Assembly (NCBI GenBank): GCA_938084875.1
Contig: CALKFX010000132.1
Span: 1 to 11,612 of the forward strand
Direction of reading: 5' to 3'
Source of the DNA: an uncultured Flavobacteriales bacterium
GTDB lineage: Bacteria; Bacteroidota; Bacteroidia; Flavobacteriales_D; Parvicellaceae
Length of the DNA stretch: 11,612 nucleotides
This document shows, piece by piece, positions 1 through 7,819 of the stretch. Every line of letters starts with the position of its first letter. Within the stretch, counting starts at the first letter, position 1. The position numbers were made by a program, and so were the translations under genes. The notes under the pieces are model-generated. The model did no database searches and was not told the DNA's origin. It saw only the letters and a list, made by a program, of their open reading frames with translations.

Positions 1-21
1 AAAGGAATTTTACGAATTTAT

Positions 22-53
22 TTTGGCGAATAATAAAAATGAATCTATATTTG
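22..53 (+). promoter_or_regulatory. Bacteroidota-type promoter of tRNA-Phe
   Basis: TTTG at 22-25 and TATATTTG at 46-53 are separated by 20 nt. This matches the Bacteroidota housekeeping promoter (TTTG, about 19-20 nt, TAnnTTTG). Transcription should start near 58-60, a few bases before the mature tRNA 5' end at 66. The match to both boxes is complete. Confidence 0.8.
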
Positions 54-65
54 CACACCTTGTAT

Positions 66-138
66 GGTACCTTAGCTCAGTTGGTAGAGCAATGGACTGA
101 AAATCCATGTGTCCCTGGTTCGATTCCTGGAGGTACCA
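66..138 (+). tRNA. tRNA-Phe (anticodon GAA)
   Basis: A complete cloverleaf of 73 nt can be folded by hand. The acceptor stem GGTACCT (66-72) pairs perfectly with AGGTACC (131-137), and the discriminator is A138. The D arm has stem GCTC/GAGC (75-78 with 87-90). The anticodon stem is ATGGA/TCCAT (92-96 with 104-108), with loop CTGAAAA and anticodon GAA at 99-101. The variable loop has five nt, and the T loop is TTCGATT (119-125). The 3' CCA is not encoded and must be added after transcription. One oddity is the T stem, CCTGG (114-118) with CCTGG (126-130), which leaves a U-U mismatch in its middle pair. The open frame across this region on the plus strand is an artefact of the tRNA. Confidence 0.97.
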
Positions 139-147
139 CAAAATTAT

Positions 148-186
148 CCCGTAACTCATTTATAAAAAATGATTTACGGGTTTTTT
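148..186 (+). terminator. Rho-independent terminator of tRNA-Phe
   Basis: CCCGTAA (148-154) pairs with TTACGGG (174-180). After one C/T mismatch, TCATT (156-160) pairs with AATGA (168-172) around an A-rich loop. Six T residues (181-186) follow at once. It lies 10 nt after the tRNA 3' end, on the same strand. Confidence 0.88.
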
Positions 187-227
187 GGTTTTTAGGGTTG
201 CTCAAAGGTGTGCGCAGTTTGTAACAT

Positions 228-265
228 TACATAACGGTTATACTGGTATATTATTCTGTTGTATT
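228..265. repeat. Short copy of intergenic repeat (TACATAACGGTT...GTTGTATT)
   Basis: The 12-mer TACATAACGGTT (228-239) and the 8-mer GTTGTATT (258-265) bracket an AT-rich near-palindrome, TATACTGGTATA. The same two end motifs, in the same order, bracket a longer element at 6608-6736. This looks like a short or internally deleted copy of that element. The remainder of 187-347 shows no gene; a perfect 12-bp palindrome TAACCATGGTTA (331-342) lies just past the end of the outer membrane protein gene and is of unknown meaning. Confidence 0.4.
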
Positions 266-347
266 CGTAAAATACATATTGATTATAAGGACTTATTTTA
301 ATTGCTATTTTGGTGTTTCGCTTTCAGGTTTAACCATGGTTATTCTA

Positions 348-3053
348 TTATAAATTATACCTAACAGTTAAAAAACCATAACGCGGTTGTACATAATACT
401 CTGACGTGTTAGAAAAAACTTCGTTATAATTGTTTTGATTTATGGATTCGGTATTAAGAATGTTTTTAACACCTAATCGATATTCCCATTTACTGTCTTT
501 TTTTCTAAAATAGAGATTTGCATTTAAAAAAGAATAAGAGTTTAATGTCTGCTGATCATCAGAATAGTTATTGAAGCTATAATCTGATGTAAAAGAGAAA
601 TCTTTTAAGATTACCATCTCTAACTTCGCAAAAGGCATGTCTGTATAAAAGGTGTTTTTAGTAACTGAATTTTTAAAATCGCTTATGGCACGTCGGTAAC
701 CAACTTCAAAATTTGGTCCTTTTTTAAAATTAGTCAAAACACTCGCTTTATAGCCCTGTGTTAATGATTCTGATTCGGTTATTTTATTGTCTACCACATT
801 AAAATTATTGAGCCAAGACACATTAGCACTTAAGTTGACTTTGTATTTCCCAATGGTTTTATCCCAACGAAATACTCCGTTAAGGCTTTCATCTGTTAAG
901 ATTGAATTAATCGGTGTAGATACCGAATTTATGCCTTGATAGATAAGACTATTTTTAATTGGATCATTCATTTTTGTATATCTTAATGATGCCAATACAT
1001 TCGTATAATTAAACAAACTAAAACTACTATAGTTTAAACTGAAAATATCGTATAGACCGTTTTTAATCTCCTTATTTCCTTGAAATAGAGAATTATAATT
1101 ATTAAATACATAGCCTTGTACTACGCTATTAATGTCAGGGTATTCTACGATTTTAAAATAGTTAAATCGTAAGCTTTCAGAGTCTTTAAATTGTAGATTA
1201 GCATAAAAATTTGGTAATAGTTTTGTTTGAGTATCTTCATATTTTTCTCCGAGCTGACTGTTATTAAAAGTGTAGCTATGAAGATTTACTCCAGGTGCAA
1301 ATGTAATTTTTCCAGTAATAAATCTATATTCTGCACCTAAGTAGATATCTAAAAAGTTAGAAGTAACATCATTATTAAACTCGCCTTCAGAAAAGTCATT
1401 AATACTTTCATCATCCAAGGTTTGAAAAATTGAAGAATCAAAATTCTGTTTACTATTAGTACCCCCAACAACAAAGTTTAAATTACTTTTGTTATTTAGT
1501 ACATTGTAATAATTCACTTTAGCATCAAACTTATTGGTATTTATTGTTTTATCTTGATTTAATCCGTAATCTTCTTGTGTGGTATTATAAGGGAATATCG
1601 TTGAAAATGGCAATGCAACTCCACTTGGATTTTCACCTAAGCCTATAAATGTTGCATTGTAAAAAGGGTTTTCTTTAGACCATAAATGTTGTATTTCGGC
1701 TGAAAAAATATTATTATCGTTTAATGTGTAATAAAGATTTATATTCTGATTTATAGAAAAAGGATTATCTTCTCTTAACTCATTTATGGAATTATTTGCA
1801 ATTGGTATTGTTGATAGAACTCTACTACTTTCTTTTTGTTCAGATAGTTTTAAAAATACATCATAATCTAATTGAAAATTGTTGTAAGGTTTATAAGATG
1901 CACTTATTTTTCCTAGACCTAAATTATTATCTTGAATAGAACTTGTGGTAGCTTCCTCTGTCAGATTATCTAAAATATAATCTCTTGTTGTTATTTCTTC
2001 AATATCAGTTTTTGATCCAGAATAAATAAAAAAACCACTTAAGTCAAGGCTTTTACTTGGTGAATAACTAAAATTTACAGCTCCAAATTTAGTTTCAATT
2101 TCACTTGCCATGTTGTTTTCAAGTAATGAAAAGCCTAAATTATCTGAAGTTAAATTCAATGTAGTTCCAGTACTTCCAAGGTTTTTAAAACCTCCAGTAA
2201 ATTTAAAATAATCTCGGCGTGTAAAGGGGATTTCGCCAATATTATTAACATCTGTTATAATATTGATACTCTTTTCTGGACTGTAATAAAATAATTTAGG
2301 ATGAACTAAATATCTTTCGTTAGGTCCACCACCAGCAGTAACATCACCAAACCAGAAATTCTTCTTTCCTTCTTTGAGTTTAATGTTAATGGCCATACTA
2401 TCTTCATTATTCATTACTCCTTTTAGTTGTGATATTTCATTATAATTTTTAAGTACTTGTATTTTTTCTATAGCACTAGATGGAATATTTTCTACAGCCA
2501 GTTTAGAATCGCCATCAAAAAAATCTTTTCCTTCCACCATTACCTTTCTAACACGTTTGCCTTCAACCTCTATTTCTCCATTATCATTAATTTCTACTCC
2601 AGGTAATTTTTTTAGTACATCGCCTAATTTCTTTTCAGTTCCGTTCTTAAAAGAATCGGCATTATAGACTATGGTATCACCTATAACTTTAATAGGCATT
2701 TCATAACTTAAAACAATTTCATCCAATTGATTATTATCTTCATATAATGTAAAGTTTTTTTCAAAATCTATAGACGCTTCGGTTACTTCTATAGTTTTAG
2801 AGATGGTTTTATATCCTAAAAAACTAACATTTAAATTATACTTAGCATTTTTTTCAAGTGAAAGTTGATACCTCCCCTTACTGTTAGCTACCGAATATGA
2901 AGCTAATTTCTTTGTTACACTATTTATTGCAACCACATTAGCAGATTCTAAAGGGTAACCAATACTATCCTTTATATATCCTGAAACTTTCACTTCTTGT
3001 GAAAACACATTTGTGAAAAATAAAAAGTAAAATATATATAAGATTTTTTTCAT
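348..3053 (-). CDS. TonB-dependent-receptor-like outer membrane beta-barrel protein with CarboxypepD_reg-like domain
   Basis: A 901-residue outer membrane protein. Residues 1-19 are a signal peptide ending FSQ. Residues 21-100 form a carboxypeptidase regulatory-like beta-sandwich (VSGYIKDSIGYPLESANV, SKGRYQL, FLGYKT). Residues 115-230 resemble a plug (GDTIVYNADSFKNG, LKKLPGVEI, VMVEGKDFFDGD, AIEKIQVLKNYNE). The rest is a long, aromatic-rich strand-turn pattern ending RYGFLTVRYNL, a typical last barrel strand. Architecture and length fit the outer-membrane beta-barrel family found next to GLPGLI proteins rather than SusC, and no SusD partner is present. The ATG lies 9 nt after the GLPGLI stop, so this is the last gene of a three-gene operon. 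The substrate is unknown: it may import a ligand or act as a surface assembly partner. No clear terminator follows it. Confidence 0.88.
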   Translation of the reverse strand: MKKILYIFYFLFFTNVFSQEVKVSGYIKDSIGYPLESANVVAINSVTKKLASYSVANSKGRYQLSLEKNAKYNLNVSFLGYKTISKTIEVTEASIDFEKNFTLYEDNNQLDEIVLSYEMPIKVIGDTIVYNADSFKNGTEKKLGDVLKKLPGVEINDNGEIEVEGKRVRKVMVEGKDFFDGDSKLAVENIPSSAIEKIQVLKNYNEISQLKGVMNNEDSMAINIKLKEGKKNFWFGDVTAGGGPNERYLVHPKLFYYSPEKSINIITDVNNIGEIPFTRRDYFKFTGGFKNLGSTGTTLNLTSDNLGFSLLENNMASEIETKFGAVNFSYSPSKSLDLSGFFIYSGSKTDIEEITTRDYILDNLTEEATTSSIQDNNLGLGKISASYKPYNNFQLDYDVFLKLSEQKESSRVLSTIPIANNSINELREDNPFSINQNINLYYTLNDNNIFSAEIQHLWSKENPFYNATFIGLGENPSGVALPFSTIFPYNTTQEDYGLNQDKTINTNKFDAKVNYYNVLNNKSNLNFVVGGTNSKQNFDSSIFQTLDDESINDFSEGEFNNDVTSNFLDIYLGAEYRFITGKITFAPGVNLHSYTFNNSQLGEKYEDTQTKLLPNFYANLQFKDSESLRFNYFKIVEYPDINSVVQGYVFNNYNSLFQGNKEIKNGLYDIFSLNYSSFSLFNYTNVLASLRYTKMNDPIKNSLIYQGINSVSTPINSILTDESLNGVFRWDKTIGKYKVNLSANVSWLNNFNVVDNKITESESLTQGYKASVLTNFKKGPNFEVGYRRAISDFKNSVTKNTFYTDMPFAKLEMVILKDFSFTSDYSFNNYSDDQQTLNSYSFLNANLYFRKKDSKWEYRLGVKNILNTESINQNNYNEVFSNTSEYYVQPRYGFLTVRYNL

Positions 3054-3062
3054 TTGCTTTTT

Positions 3063-3911
3063 TTAGTTTCTTCTTCTAAAGCCACCTCTTCCTCTACGGA
3101 AATTTTCTCGTACTTCATTGGCCTTTTTCTTTAGAAGTTCATCATACTTTTTCTGGTTTATTTTTTTACCATTTTTAGGGGCATTAATAATTTCTTCTTT
3201 TTTATTCAATTCTATTTTTGAGCAAAGAATTGTCGTATTTCCTGCATTTACTTCTAGAATTAACCCCGGTAAACCATAATACATTGCAGGTCCTTGAGAA
3301 ATAGGAATATCAAGGGTAAACCAAGCTGTTACTATTATCATTTCATCCCCAATTTTTCTTTCTTCTTTCGAGTCATCTGTTTGTTGCCCTCCTGGGCGAA
3401 AGTTTGTTGGTAACCCTCTATTTTTTAGGATAGCCGTAGCCTTAAAACAGGTATGCTTTCCAATTGTTTTTACCTCATCGGTTATTTTCCAATCTATAGT
3501 TTGAAGTGAATCTTGAATTAGGAATAGTTTTCCATAAATGTCTACTTGATTTTTGTAAGTATTGTCGTTAATATTCTTGTAAAGTTTGCCATTACTCCCT
3601 TGATTAAGTATCATTTTCATCATTCCCATTCGTTGTGCCATGATACCATTACCTTGGTCTTTTTCTAGATTTTCTTCTTCAACATAAATAGAAGAATTCT
3701 TATTAAAAGAGAGTACAAAATTATTAGTAGACATACTATTGATACGCTCTTGTATCATTGCCTTTTGAGCCTCAGGAATTTGACGATTACCTAAGTTCAT
3801 TTTTATCGTATTTTTTACAACATAATGGGCTTTACCGTTGGTGTTTTGTGCTGAAATAGCTATTGAAAATACCAATACGTATAGGGTCATTGTTTTTTTT
3901 AGATACTTCAT
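3063..3911 (-). CDS. GLPGLI family protein
   Basis: A 282-residue exported protein of the GLPGLI family, named for the hexapeptide seen here at residues 213-218 (YYGLPGLILEVN). Other family features are visible: a Sec signal peptide (1-21, ending SAQ), the segment TIGKHTCFKATA near 149-160, and AWFTLDIPISQGP just before the signature. The family is found mainly in Bacteroidota, often beside a TonB-type outer membrane protein, as here; its biochemical role is not established. This member has a methionine-rich stretch (MAQRMGMMKM, 91-100) and a strongly basic glycine/arginine tail (RRGRGGFRRRN). It is the middle gene of the operon: 26 nt after the lipoprotein stop and 9 nt before the barrel gene. 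It probably works in the periplasm with both neighbours. Confidence 0.9.
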   Translation of the reverse strand: MKYLKKTMTLYVLVFSIAISAQNTNGKAHYVVKNTIKMNLGNRQIPEAQKAMIQERINSMSTNNFVLSFNKNSSIYVEEENLEKDQGNGIMAQRMGMMKMILNQGSNGKLYKNINDNTYKNQVDIYGKLFLIQDSLQTIDWKITDEVKTIGKHTCFKATAILKNRGLPTNFRPGGQQTDDSKEERKIGDEMIIVTAWFTLDIPISQGPAMYYGLPGLILEVNAGNTTILCSKIELNKKEEIINAPKNGKKINQKKYDELLKKKANEVRENFRRGRGGFRRRN

Positions 3912-3937
3912 TATTAATAATTTTGATTAAGAAAATA

Positions 3938-4687
3938 TTACTTTAATTCTATAGGAATCCAAATGTTAATGTCAGATAACATCTCTTTTAATTGACTCAG
4001 ATTTGGGCGATTTCCTTTCATATCACCCAACATACCTCCAGCACCTCTTAAGCCACCAGAAGGTCTTCCACCCATAGATAATCTTTTAGTATTTCCATCA
4101 GGTCTTTTCATCCCTTCAATAGAAATTCCTATAGATTTAATATCAGATTGAGATTTTATATAAGAAAGTGGCACTTTCAATGTATAAGACAAGCCTTCAA
4201 TAGATATTTTATGGTCTACAAAGATCCCATCATTGTTTAATTCTTTATTGATTATTCGCTCTTCTCCGTAATCGGTAATTTTAATATCAGTACCTAATGA
4301 AGACATCATTTTTTGTAGCATTTCTTGTCGATTTCCATTTTCTCGCATTTTTTTGATTTTTTCAATATCAAGCGCCTGTCTTCTTTTTGTTGGGTATTGT
4401 ACAGATAAGTTCTTATTCTTTTTCCCTTCATTATCGAAGAAAATAGTTACACCATTTCGCAGCATCTTTAACTGTATTACTCTATCTTGAGTATTTACTG
4501 TTATATACATATGTGAGTTGTCTCTAGTAATAGTATACCCTAACTTATTATCCATATTAAGAACTGTACTTATTGATTGTTTGGTTTCGTCATTGAATTT
4601 TACAGGATATGTAGTTTGTTTACTACTGCCACAGGAAATCAGTAAAAAACTAAAAATACTTGATATGAATGTTGTTTTTGTACTCAT
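3938..4687 (-). CDS. Predicted lipoprotein of unknown function, first gene of the GLPGLI operon
   Basis: A 249-residue protein with a lipoprotein signal: a hydrophobic stretch followed by LLISC and GSS, making Cys19 the likely lipidated residue. I do not recognise the family. The centre carries a charged, methionine-containing helix (KKMRENGNRQEMLQKMMSS, about 112-130). The C-terminal third has a Gly/Met/Arg-rich linker (MGGRPSGGLRGAGGMLGDM) before a final hydrophobic strand. The Met/Gly/Arg richness recalls the GLPGLI neighbour downstream. The ATG at 4687 is preceded by AATAAAG and a plausible promoter 27 nt upstream. Its position as leader of an operon with a GLPGLI protein and a TonB-type barrel suggests a cell-envelope role, perhaps as an outer-membrane-anchored accessory. 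That is inference from context only. Confidence 0.75.
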   Translation of the reverse strand: MSTKTTFISSIFSFLLISCGSSKQTTYPVKFNDETKQSISTVLNMDNKLGYTITRDNSHMYITVNTQDRVIQLKMLRNGVTIFFDNEGKKNKNLSVQYPTKRRQALDIEKIKKMRENGNRQEMLQKMMSSLGTDIKITDYGEERIINKELNNDGIFVDHKISIEGLSYTLKVPLSYIKSQSDIKSIGISIEGMKRPDGNTKRLSMGGRPSGGLRGAGGMLGDMKGNRPNLSQLKEMLSDINIWIPIELK

Positions 4688-4713
4688 CTTTATTCACATT
4701 TATTATTTACTGT

Positions 4714-4745
4714 CAAATGTATGAGTAACTTAAACCAGAGAAAAA
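4714..4745 (-). promoter_or_regulatory. Predicted promoter of the lipoprotein-GLPGLI-barrel operon
   Basis: On the minus strand TACATTTG (4721 to 4714) matches the Bacteroidota -7 box TAnnTTTG. Twenty nt upstream is a T-run (TTTT, 4745-4742) in place of TTTG. Transcription would start near 4708, giving a leader of about 20 nt before the ATG at 4687. The -7 box is good and the -33 box imperfect. Confidence 0.55.
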
Positions 4746-4762
4746 AAAGATATACCTACAAA

Positions 4763-4805
4763 AAAAAAGTATCGACAAATAAGAAATATGTATCGATACT
4801 TTTTT
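4763..4805 (-). terminator. Terminator of the kinase/regulator operon (bidirectional in form)
   Basis: AAAAAAGTATCGA (4763-4775) pairs perfectly with TCGATACTTTTTT (4793-4805), giving a 13-bp stem with a 17-nt loop. On the minus strand the stem ends in a run of nine T. It starts 16 nt past the response regulator stop and lies upstream of the lipoprotein promoter, so it separates the two transcription units. Confidence 0.85.
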
Positions 4806-4821
4806 AAAGTTTAAAAGAGAT

Positions 4822-5535
4822 TTACACTCCAAGTATTTTTAAAACATCTTTTTTGTAGGTCTCTCCTATAGGAATGCGAATATCATTAATAACAACATAA
4901 GTTTTTTGTAAAGCCCTAATACAATCAATATTAATAATATAAGAACGGTGTGTTCGAATAAAATTTGATGGTAGTTTTTCTAAAATTGCTTTAAAACTCG
5001 ATAGTGTTAACAAAGTTTTTGCTTGTTCTTTAAGATGAATTTTAATATAATCTTTCAGTCCTTCAATATATTCTATATCTTGTAGGTTAATCTTAATGTT
5101 TTCATATTCTGATTTTACAAAAATAAAGTCAATATTATTTTCTCCTGAAGAAGTTTTTACTTGTGGCGCAATAGTTTGTTTTAACTCATACTTTTCTTTG
5201 GCTCGAGAAACTGCTTTTAAAAAGCGTTGAAACGGAATAGGTTTAACTAAATAATCGGTTGCATTTAATTCAAAACCTTCTAAAGCATGTTGCGGATAAG
5301 CTGTTGTAAAAATAAATTGCGGAATATTCTCAACTGTTTTCACCAAATCTAATCCTGTTAAATTTGGCATTTCTATATCTAAAAAAACTAAATCTACTTG
5401 ATGCTTATTCAATATTGTTATGGCATCTAGTGGATTATTACATTTTGAAACAATTTCCATCCCTCCTATTTGATTAACATAAGTTTCTAAAACATCAACT
5501 GCCAGTGGCTCATCATCTATAATTACGCACCTCAT
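4822..5535 (-). CDS. LytTR family response regulator
   Basis: A 237-residue response regulator. The receiver domain (1-115) shows the acidic pair D7/D8, phospho-acceptor D53 in FLDIEMP, T77/T78 in IFTTAY and the conserved K98 in YLVKP. A linker leads to a LytTR DNA-binding domain (about 136-235) with FIFVKSEYENIKI, IEYIEGLKDYIKIH, LSSFKAILEKLP and FIRTHRSYIINID, all family hallmarks. LytTR proteins usually bind pairs of short direct repeats upstream of targets. It starts one nt after the kinase stop, so the two are co-transcribed and form a cognate pair. The terminator that follows makes it the last gene of its unit. The next unit downstream, the envelope operon, is the nearest candidate target, though the related blocks at 7820-7910 and 10224-10314 are also worth testing. 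Confidence 0.95.
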   Translation of the reverse strand: MRCVIIDDEPLAVDVLETYVNQIGGMEIVSKCNNPLDAITILNKHQVDLVFLDIEMPNLTGLDLVKTVENIPQFIFTTAYPQHALEGFELNATDYLVKPIPFQRFLKAVSRAKEKYELKQTIAPQVKTSSGENNIDFIFVKSEYENIKINLQDIEYIEGLKDYIKIHLKEQAKTLLTLSSFKAILEKLPSNFIRTHRSYIINIDCIRALQKTYVVINDIRIPIGETYKKDVLKILGV

Positions 5536-5536
5536 T

Positions 5537-6544
5537 TTATTCTAATTTTAATTTTAAATCAACCATAAATTTATTGTCCTTTTCCACTATGGTTAACCAA
5601 TGCTTATCAGGATACAATAACTCCAAACGGTTTTTGGTATTTAGCATTCCTATACCAGAATTCTCCTTGTCTTTGGCAATACTTCCTATTATGTTAATAC
5701 ACTTAAATTGTAATTGATCCTCCTTTACGCTAATATCTATTTCGACCTCTGTATTACCTTTAAAATCTGTTCCATATTTAAAAGCGTTTTCGATATAGGA
5801 TATAAATAATAAAGGTCTTATTTTTTGGGCTGAAATTACACCTCTTATGTTTGTTTTTATATATTTATTTTTAGCAATTCTAATACGTTGCAATTTGATG
5901 TAGTTTTCTATATATTGTAGTTCATCTTTCAGCAAAACTTTGTCATTATTTGCCTTGTAGAGCATATAACGCATCAATTCTGATAACATGATTACAGCGT
6001 CTGGTGCATCATTAGATTTTTTAACAGTAAGCGAATAAATACTATTTAAAGAGTTAAATAAAAAATGAGGGTTTAGTTGATTTTTAAGGGATTCTAATTC
6101 TGTTTTATTTTTTTGAACCTCAATTTCCGTTTTAATCCTATCGTTTTCTATCCATTGTTCGTATAATCTTATTATTGTTCCAATAATAATTATTACTGAA
6201 TTGAAAAATATAATTATTATAAATTTTGAAGGCGGTTTATCTAACAGATTTCGACTATCATTAAATTCAAAAATAAATACATTTGAAATAACTAAATAGG
6301 CTATTATTAAAAGAACAACTACTGATAATAGATAAAGTATTTTTTTCTTCTTAAGTAATAAATACGGCACTAATAAAGTATAGTTAACATAGAAAATTAC
6401 AGCTGTAAATGTAATTCTTAAACAAGCTTTGAGCGTAATTTCTTTAATTTCTGCATACACAAAAAACAGAACAATTGAATAAAGTATCGTCCATGTAAAT
6501 ATGTGAATGGAAAACTGTCTTTTATTTTTTATTATTTTTCCCAA
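5537..6544 (-). CDS. LytS-type sensor histidine kinase (His_kinase family), TTG start
   Basis: A 335-residue membrane kinase. Four hydrophobic segments (about 11-30, 42-64, 69-92 and 108-126) form a membrane sensor with no large extracellular domain. A coiled linker (129-152) precedes the His_kinase domain: LKNQLNPHFLFNSLNSIYSL with phospho-acceptor H160, then the SELMRYML and IENYIKLQRIR segments. The ATP-binding domain has the N box ISYIENAFKYG (N253) and the G box SGIGMLNTKNRL. The start is TTG: an in-frame stop lies five codons upstream and no ATG occurs before residue 187. The decayed copy at 7911-8006 has ATG exactly at the aligned position (7968-7970), which supports this start. It probably senses membrane or envelope state and phosphorylates the adjacent LytTR regulator; the stimulus is unknown. 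Confidence 0.93.
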   Translation of the reverse strand: MGKIIKNKRQFSIHIFTWTILYSIVLFFVYAEIKEITLKACLRITFTAVIFYVNYTLLVPYLLLKKKKILYLLSVVVLLIIAYLVISNVFIFEFNDSRNLLDKPPSKFIIIIFFNSVIIIIGTIIRLYEQWIENDRIKTEIEVQKNKTELESLKNQLNPHFLFNSLNSIYSLTVKKSNDAPDAVIMLSELMRYMLYKANNDKVLLKDELQYIENYIKLQRIRIAKNKYIKTNIRGVISAQKIRPLLFISYIENAFKYGTDFKGNTEVEIDISVKEDQLQFKCINIIGSIAKDKENSGIGMLNTKNRLELLYPDKHWLTIVEKDNKFMVDLKLKLE

Positions 6545-6607
6545 ATTTGATAATAGTTATTTTGTAAATCTACACAATTATTTTATCAGAGGTGTTGAGT
6601 TAGTTTT

Positions 6608-6736
6608 TACATAACGGTTTGAATATGGCTTGTGGCGGTTTCGAATCATTTTCATGTCCAACGAAACGAAAGCTGGCTAAGGACCAAAAACATTGCTGGC
6701 ATCTGTTTACTCGCCATAAGCTATATGAGTTGTATT
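6608..6736. repeat. Imperfect palindromic intergenic element
   Basis: The left arm ATATGGCTTGTGGCG (6623-6637) and right arm CGCCATAAGCTATAT (6712-6726) are inverted repeats matching at 13 of 15 positions. Outside them lie ATAAC (6611-6615) and GTTGTAT (6729-6735), also roughly inverted. The ends TACATAACGGTT and GTTGTATT are shared with the short copy at 228-265. The element fills most of the gap between the kinase leader and the T9SS gene. Elements of this form are frequent between flavobacterial genes in my experience. It could be a non-autonomous mobile remnant or an attC-like recombination site; no transposase or integron integrase gene is visible here. Confidence 0.5.
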
Positions 6737-6745
6737 AAGCAGTTA

Positions 6746-7795
6746 TCATTTAATTAACTTGTAGGTTGTCTGATTGTTATTGTTTAGAATGGTCAAATAG
6801 TATATTCCTGATTTTGTTTCTGGTGTTTTTATACTTCCTGAACATTTTCCTTCAGTAATATTTCGACCTAAAGTGTCATAAATGATGAAGTATTCATCAC
6901 CAAGAAGATTCTCAACAAAAATTTCATCTGAAAATGGATTAGGGTAAATTTTATACCCTTTTTCGAAAAGGTTCTCATCAATACTTGTCAAAGAAGTGCA
7001 GGAACTAACATCAATTTCGCTGTATAAATTTGGGTCTTGGTTTGGGTCTTCGACCGTGTTAGCCATCATTGAAATTTTAACAATTTCATCACTTGTAGAA
7101 AAACAAAGTTGGTGAAAGTTGTCGTTGTCATTTATATCTGCTATCGAAATAGGTATATGCGGTATTAGAACTCCAGAACTTTCAGAATAGCCAATATAGT
7201 ATTGAAACAAGTCAGATTCTGTATCACCACTTATAAACGGTGTAATACCACCATTCCAAGCAACTTGAACCGTTTGTGTTCCTGAACTACATTCATTAAG
7301 ATTGCCATCAATTCTTTGGGCAAAGAATAAACTTGGTCCATCAGCAAGCGGAATAACATTCGTGGTAATGCTTCCGTTTAGGTTTATGATTTCTGAACAA
7401 GCGGACTCTCCAGAAAAAGTATCAGTTGTAAATAAATCCCCTACAACTCTAACTTCAACAGGTGGATTGGTAACAGCGGTACCAAATTCACCTAACAGAA
7501 GCACAGTTCGATTTTCTCCGTTTTCATTTGCTGGTGCTAAAAAAGCACACATCGGTATGTGTATATTTCCAAGGCTATCTACAACTTCAAAATCAGATTC
7601 AGATAAACTGGATGCATCTAATGGGAATTCAAAATTAACAGGCATACCATCTATCAGGCTTCCTGGTTGATTACATAATAAACTTGTTAGTCCATTATCA
7701 AGTCCAAAAAAAGCCGACACAATAGTATCTTGTGATTTGGCATTTAAAAAAAAAGTTAAAATTGTTATTGCTGATAGCAGGATTTTTCTCCTCAT
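6746..7795 (-). CDS. Secreted protein with type IX secretion C-terminal sorting domain
   Basis: A 349-residue exported protein. Residues 1-22 are a Sec signal peptide (FFLNAKSQ). Residues 281-349 form a type A T9SS sorting domain: YKIYPNPFSDEIFVEN, then IIYDTLGR, then SGIYYLTI and the terminal YKLIK. It is therefore expected to cross the outer membrane through the T9SS and be attached or released at the surface. The passenger (23-270) is strand-rich and contains about seven cysteines. Its recognisable segments are SAFFGLDNGL, DGMPVNFEFPLDASSL, RTVLLLGEFGTA and PPVEVRVVGDL. I do not recognise an enzymatic motif; a binding or adhesive role is as likely as any. It is a single-gene unit with its own promoter at 7826-7833, and the leader contains an A-rich ribosome-binding region. 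Confidence 0.85.
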   Translation of the reverse strand: MRRKILLSAITILTFFLNAKSQDTIVSAFFGLDNGLTSLLCNQPGSLIDGMPVNFEFPLDASSLSESDFEVVDSLGNIHIPMCAFLAPANENGENRTVLLLGEFGTAVTNPPVEVRVVGDLFTTDTFSGESACSEIINLNGSITTNVIPLADGPSLFFAQRIDGNLNECSSGTQTVQVAWNGGITPFISGDTESDLFQYYIGYSESSGVLIPHIPISIADINDNDNFHQLCFSTSDEIVKISMMANTVEDPNQDPNLYSEIDVSSCTSLTSIDENLFEKGYKIYPNPFSDEIFVENLLGDEYFIIYDTLGRNITEGKCSGSIKTPETKSGIYYLTILNNNNQTTYKLIK

Positions 7796-7819
7796 ATTTT
7801 TGTTTTTTTAATTGCTTGC

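Noticed and set aside
39..224. 61-codon plus-strand frame
   Set aside because: It runs through the complete tRNA-Phe gene and its terminator; it is not a protein gene.
348..3053. SusC-type polysaccharide utilisation locus
   Set aside because: There is no SusD partner, no glycoside hydrolase or sulfatase, and the barrel's plug and length fit the GLPGLI-associated family better.
4518..4724. 68-codon plus-strand frame with hydrophobic end
   Set aside because: It is antisense to the lipoprotein N-terminus; the hydrophobic run arises from the complement of the signal peptide and promoter.
7302..7670. 122-codon plus-strand frame inside the T9SS gene
   Set aside because: It lies antisense to a gene with a clear signal peptide and sorting domain, and its peptide shows no recognisable features.
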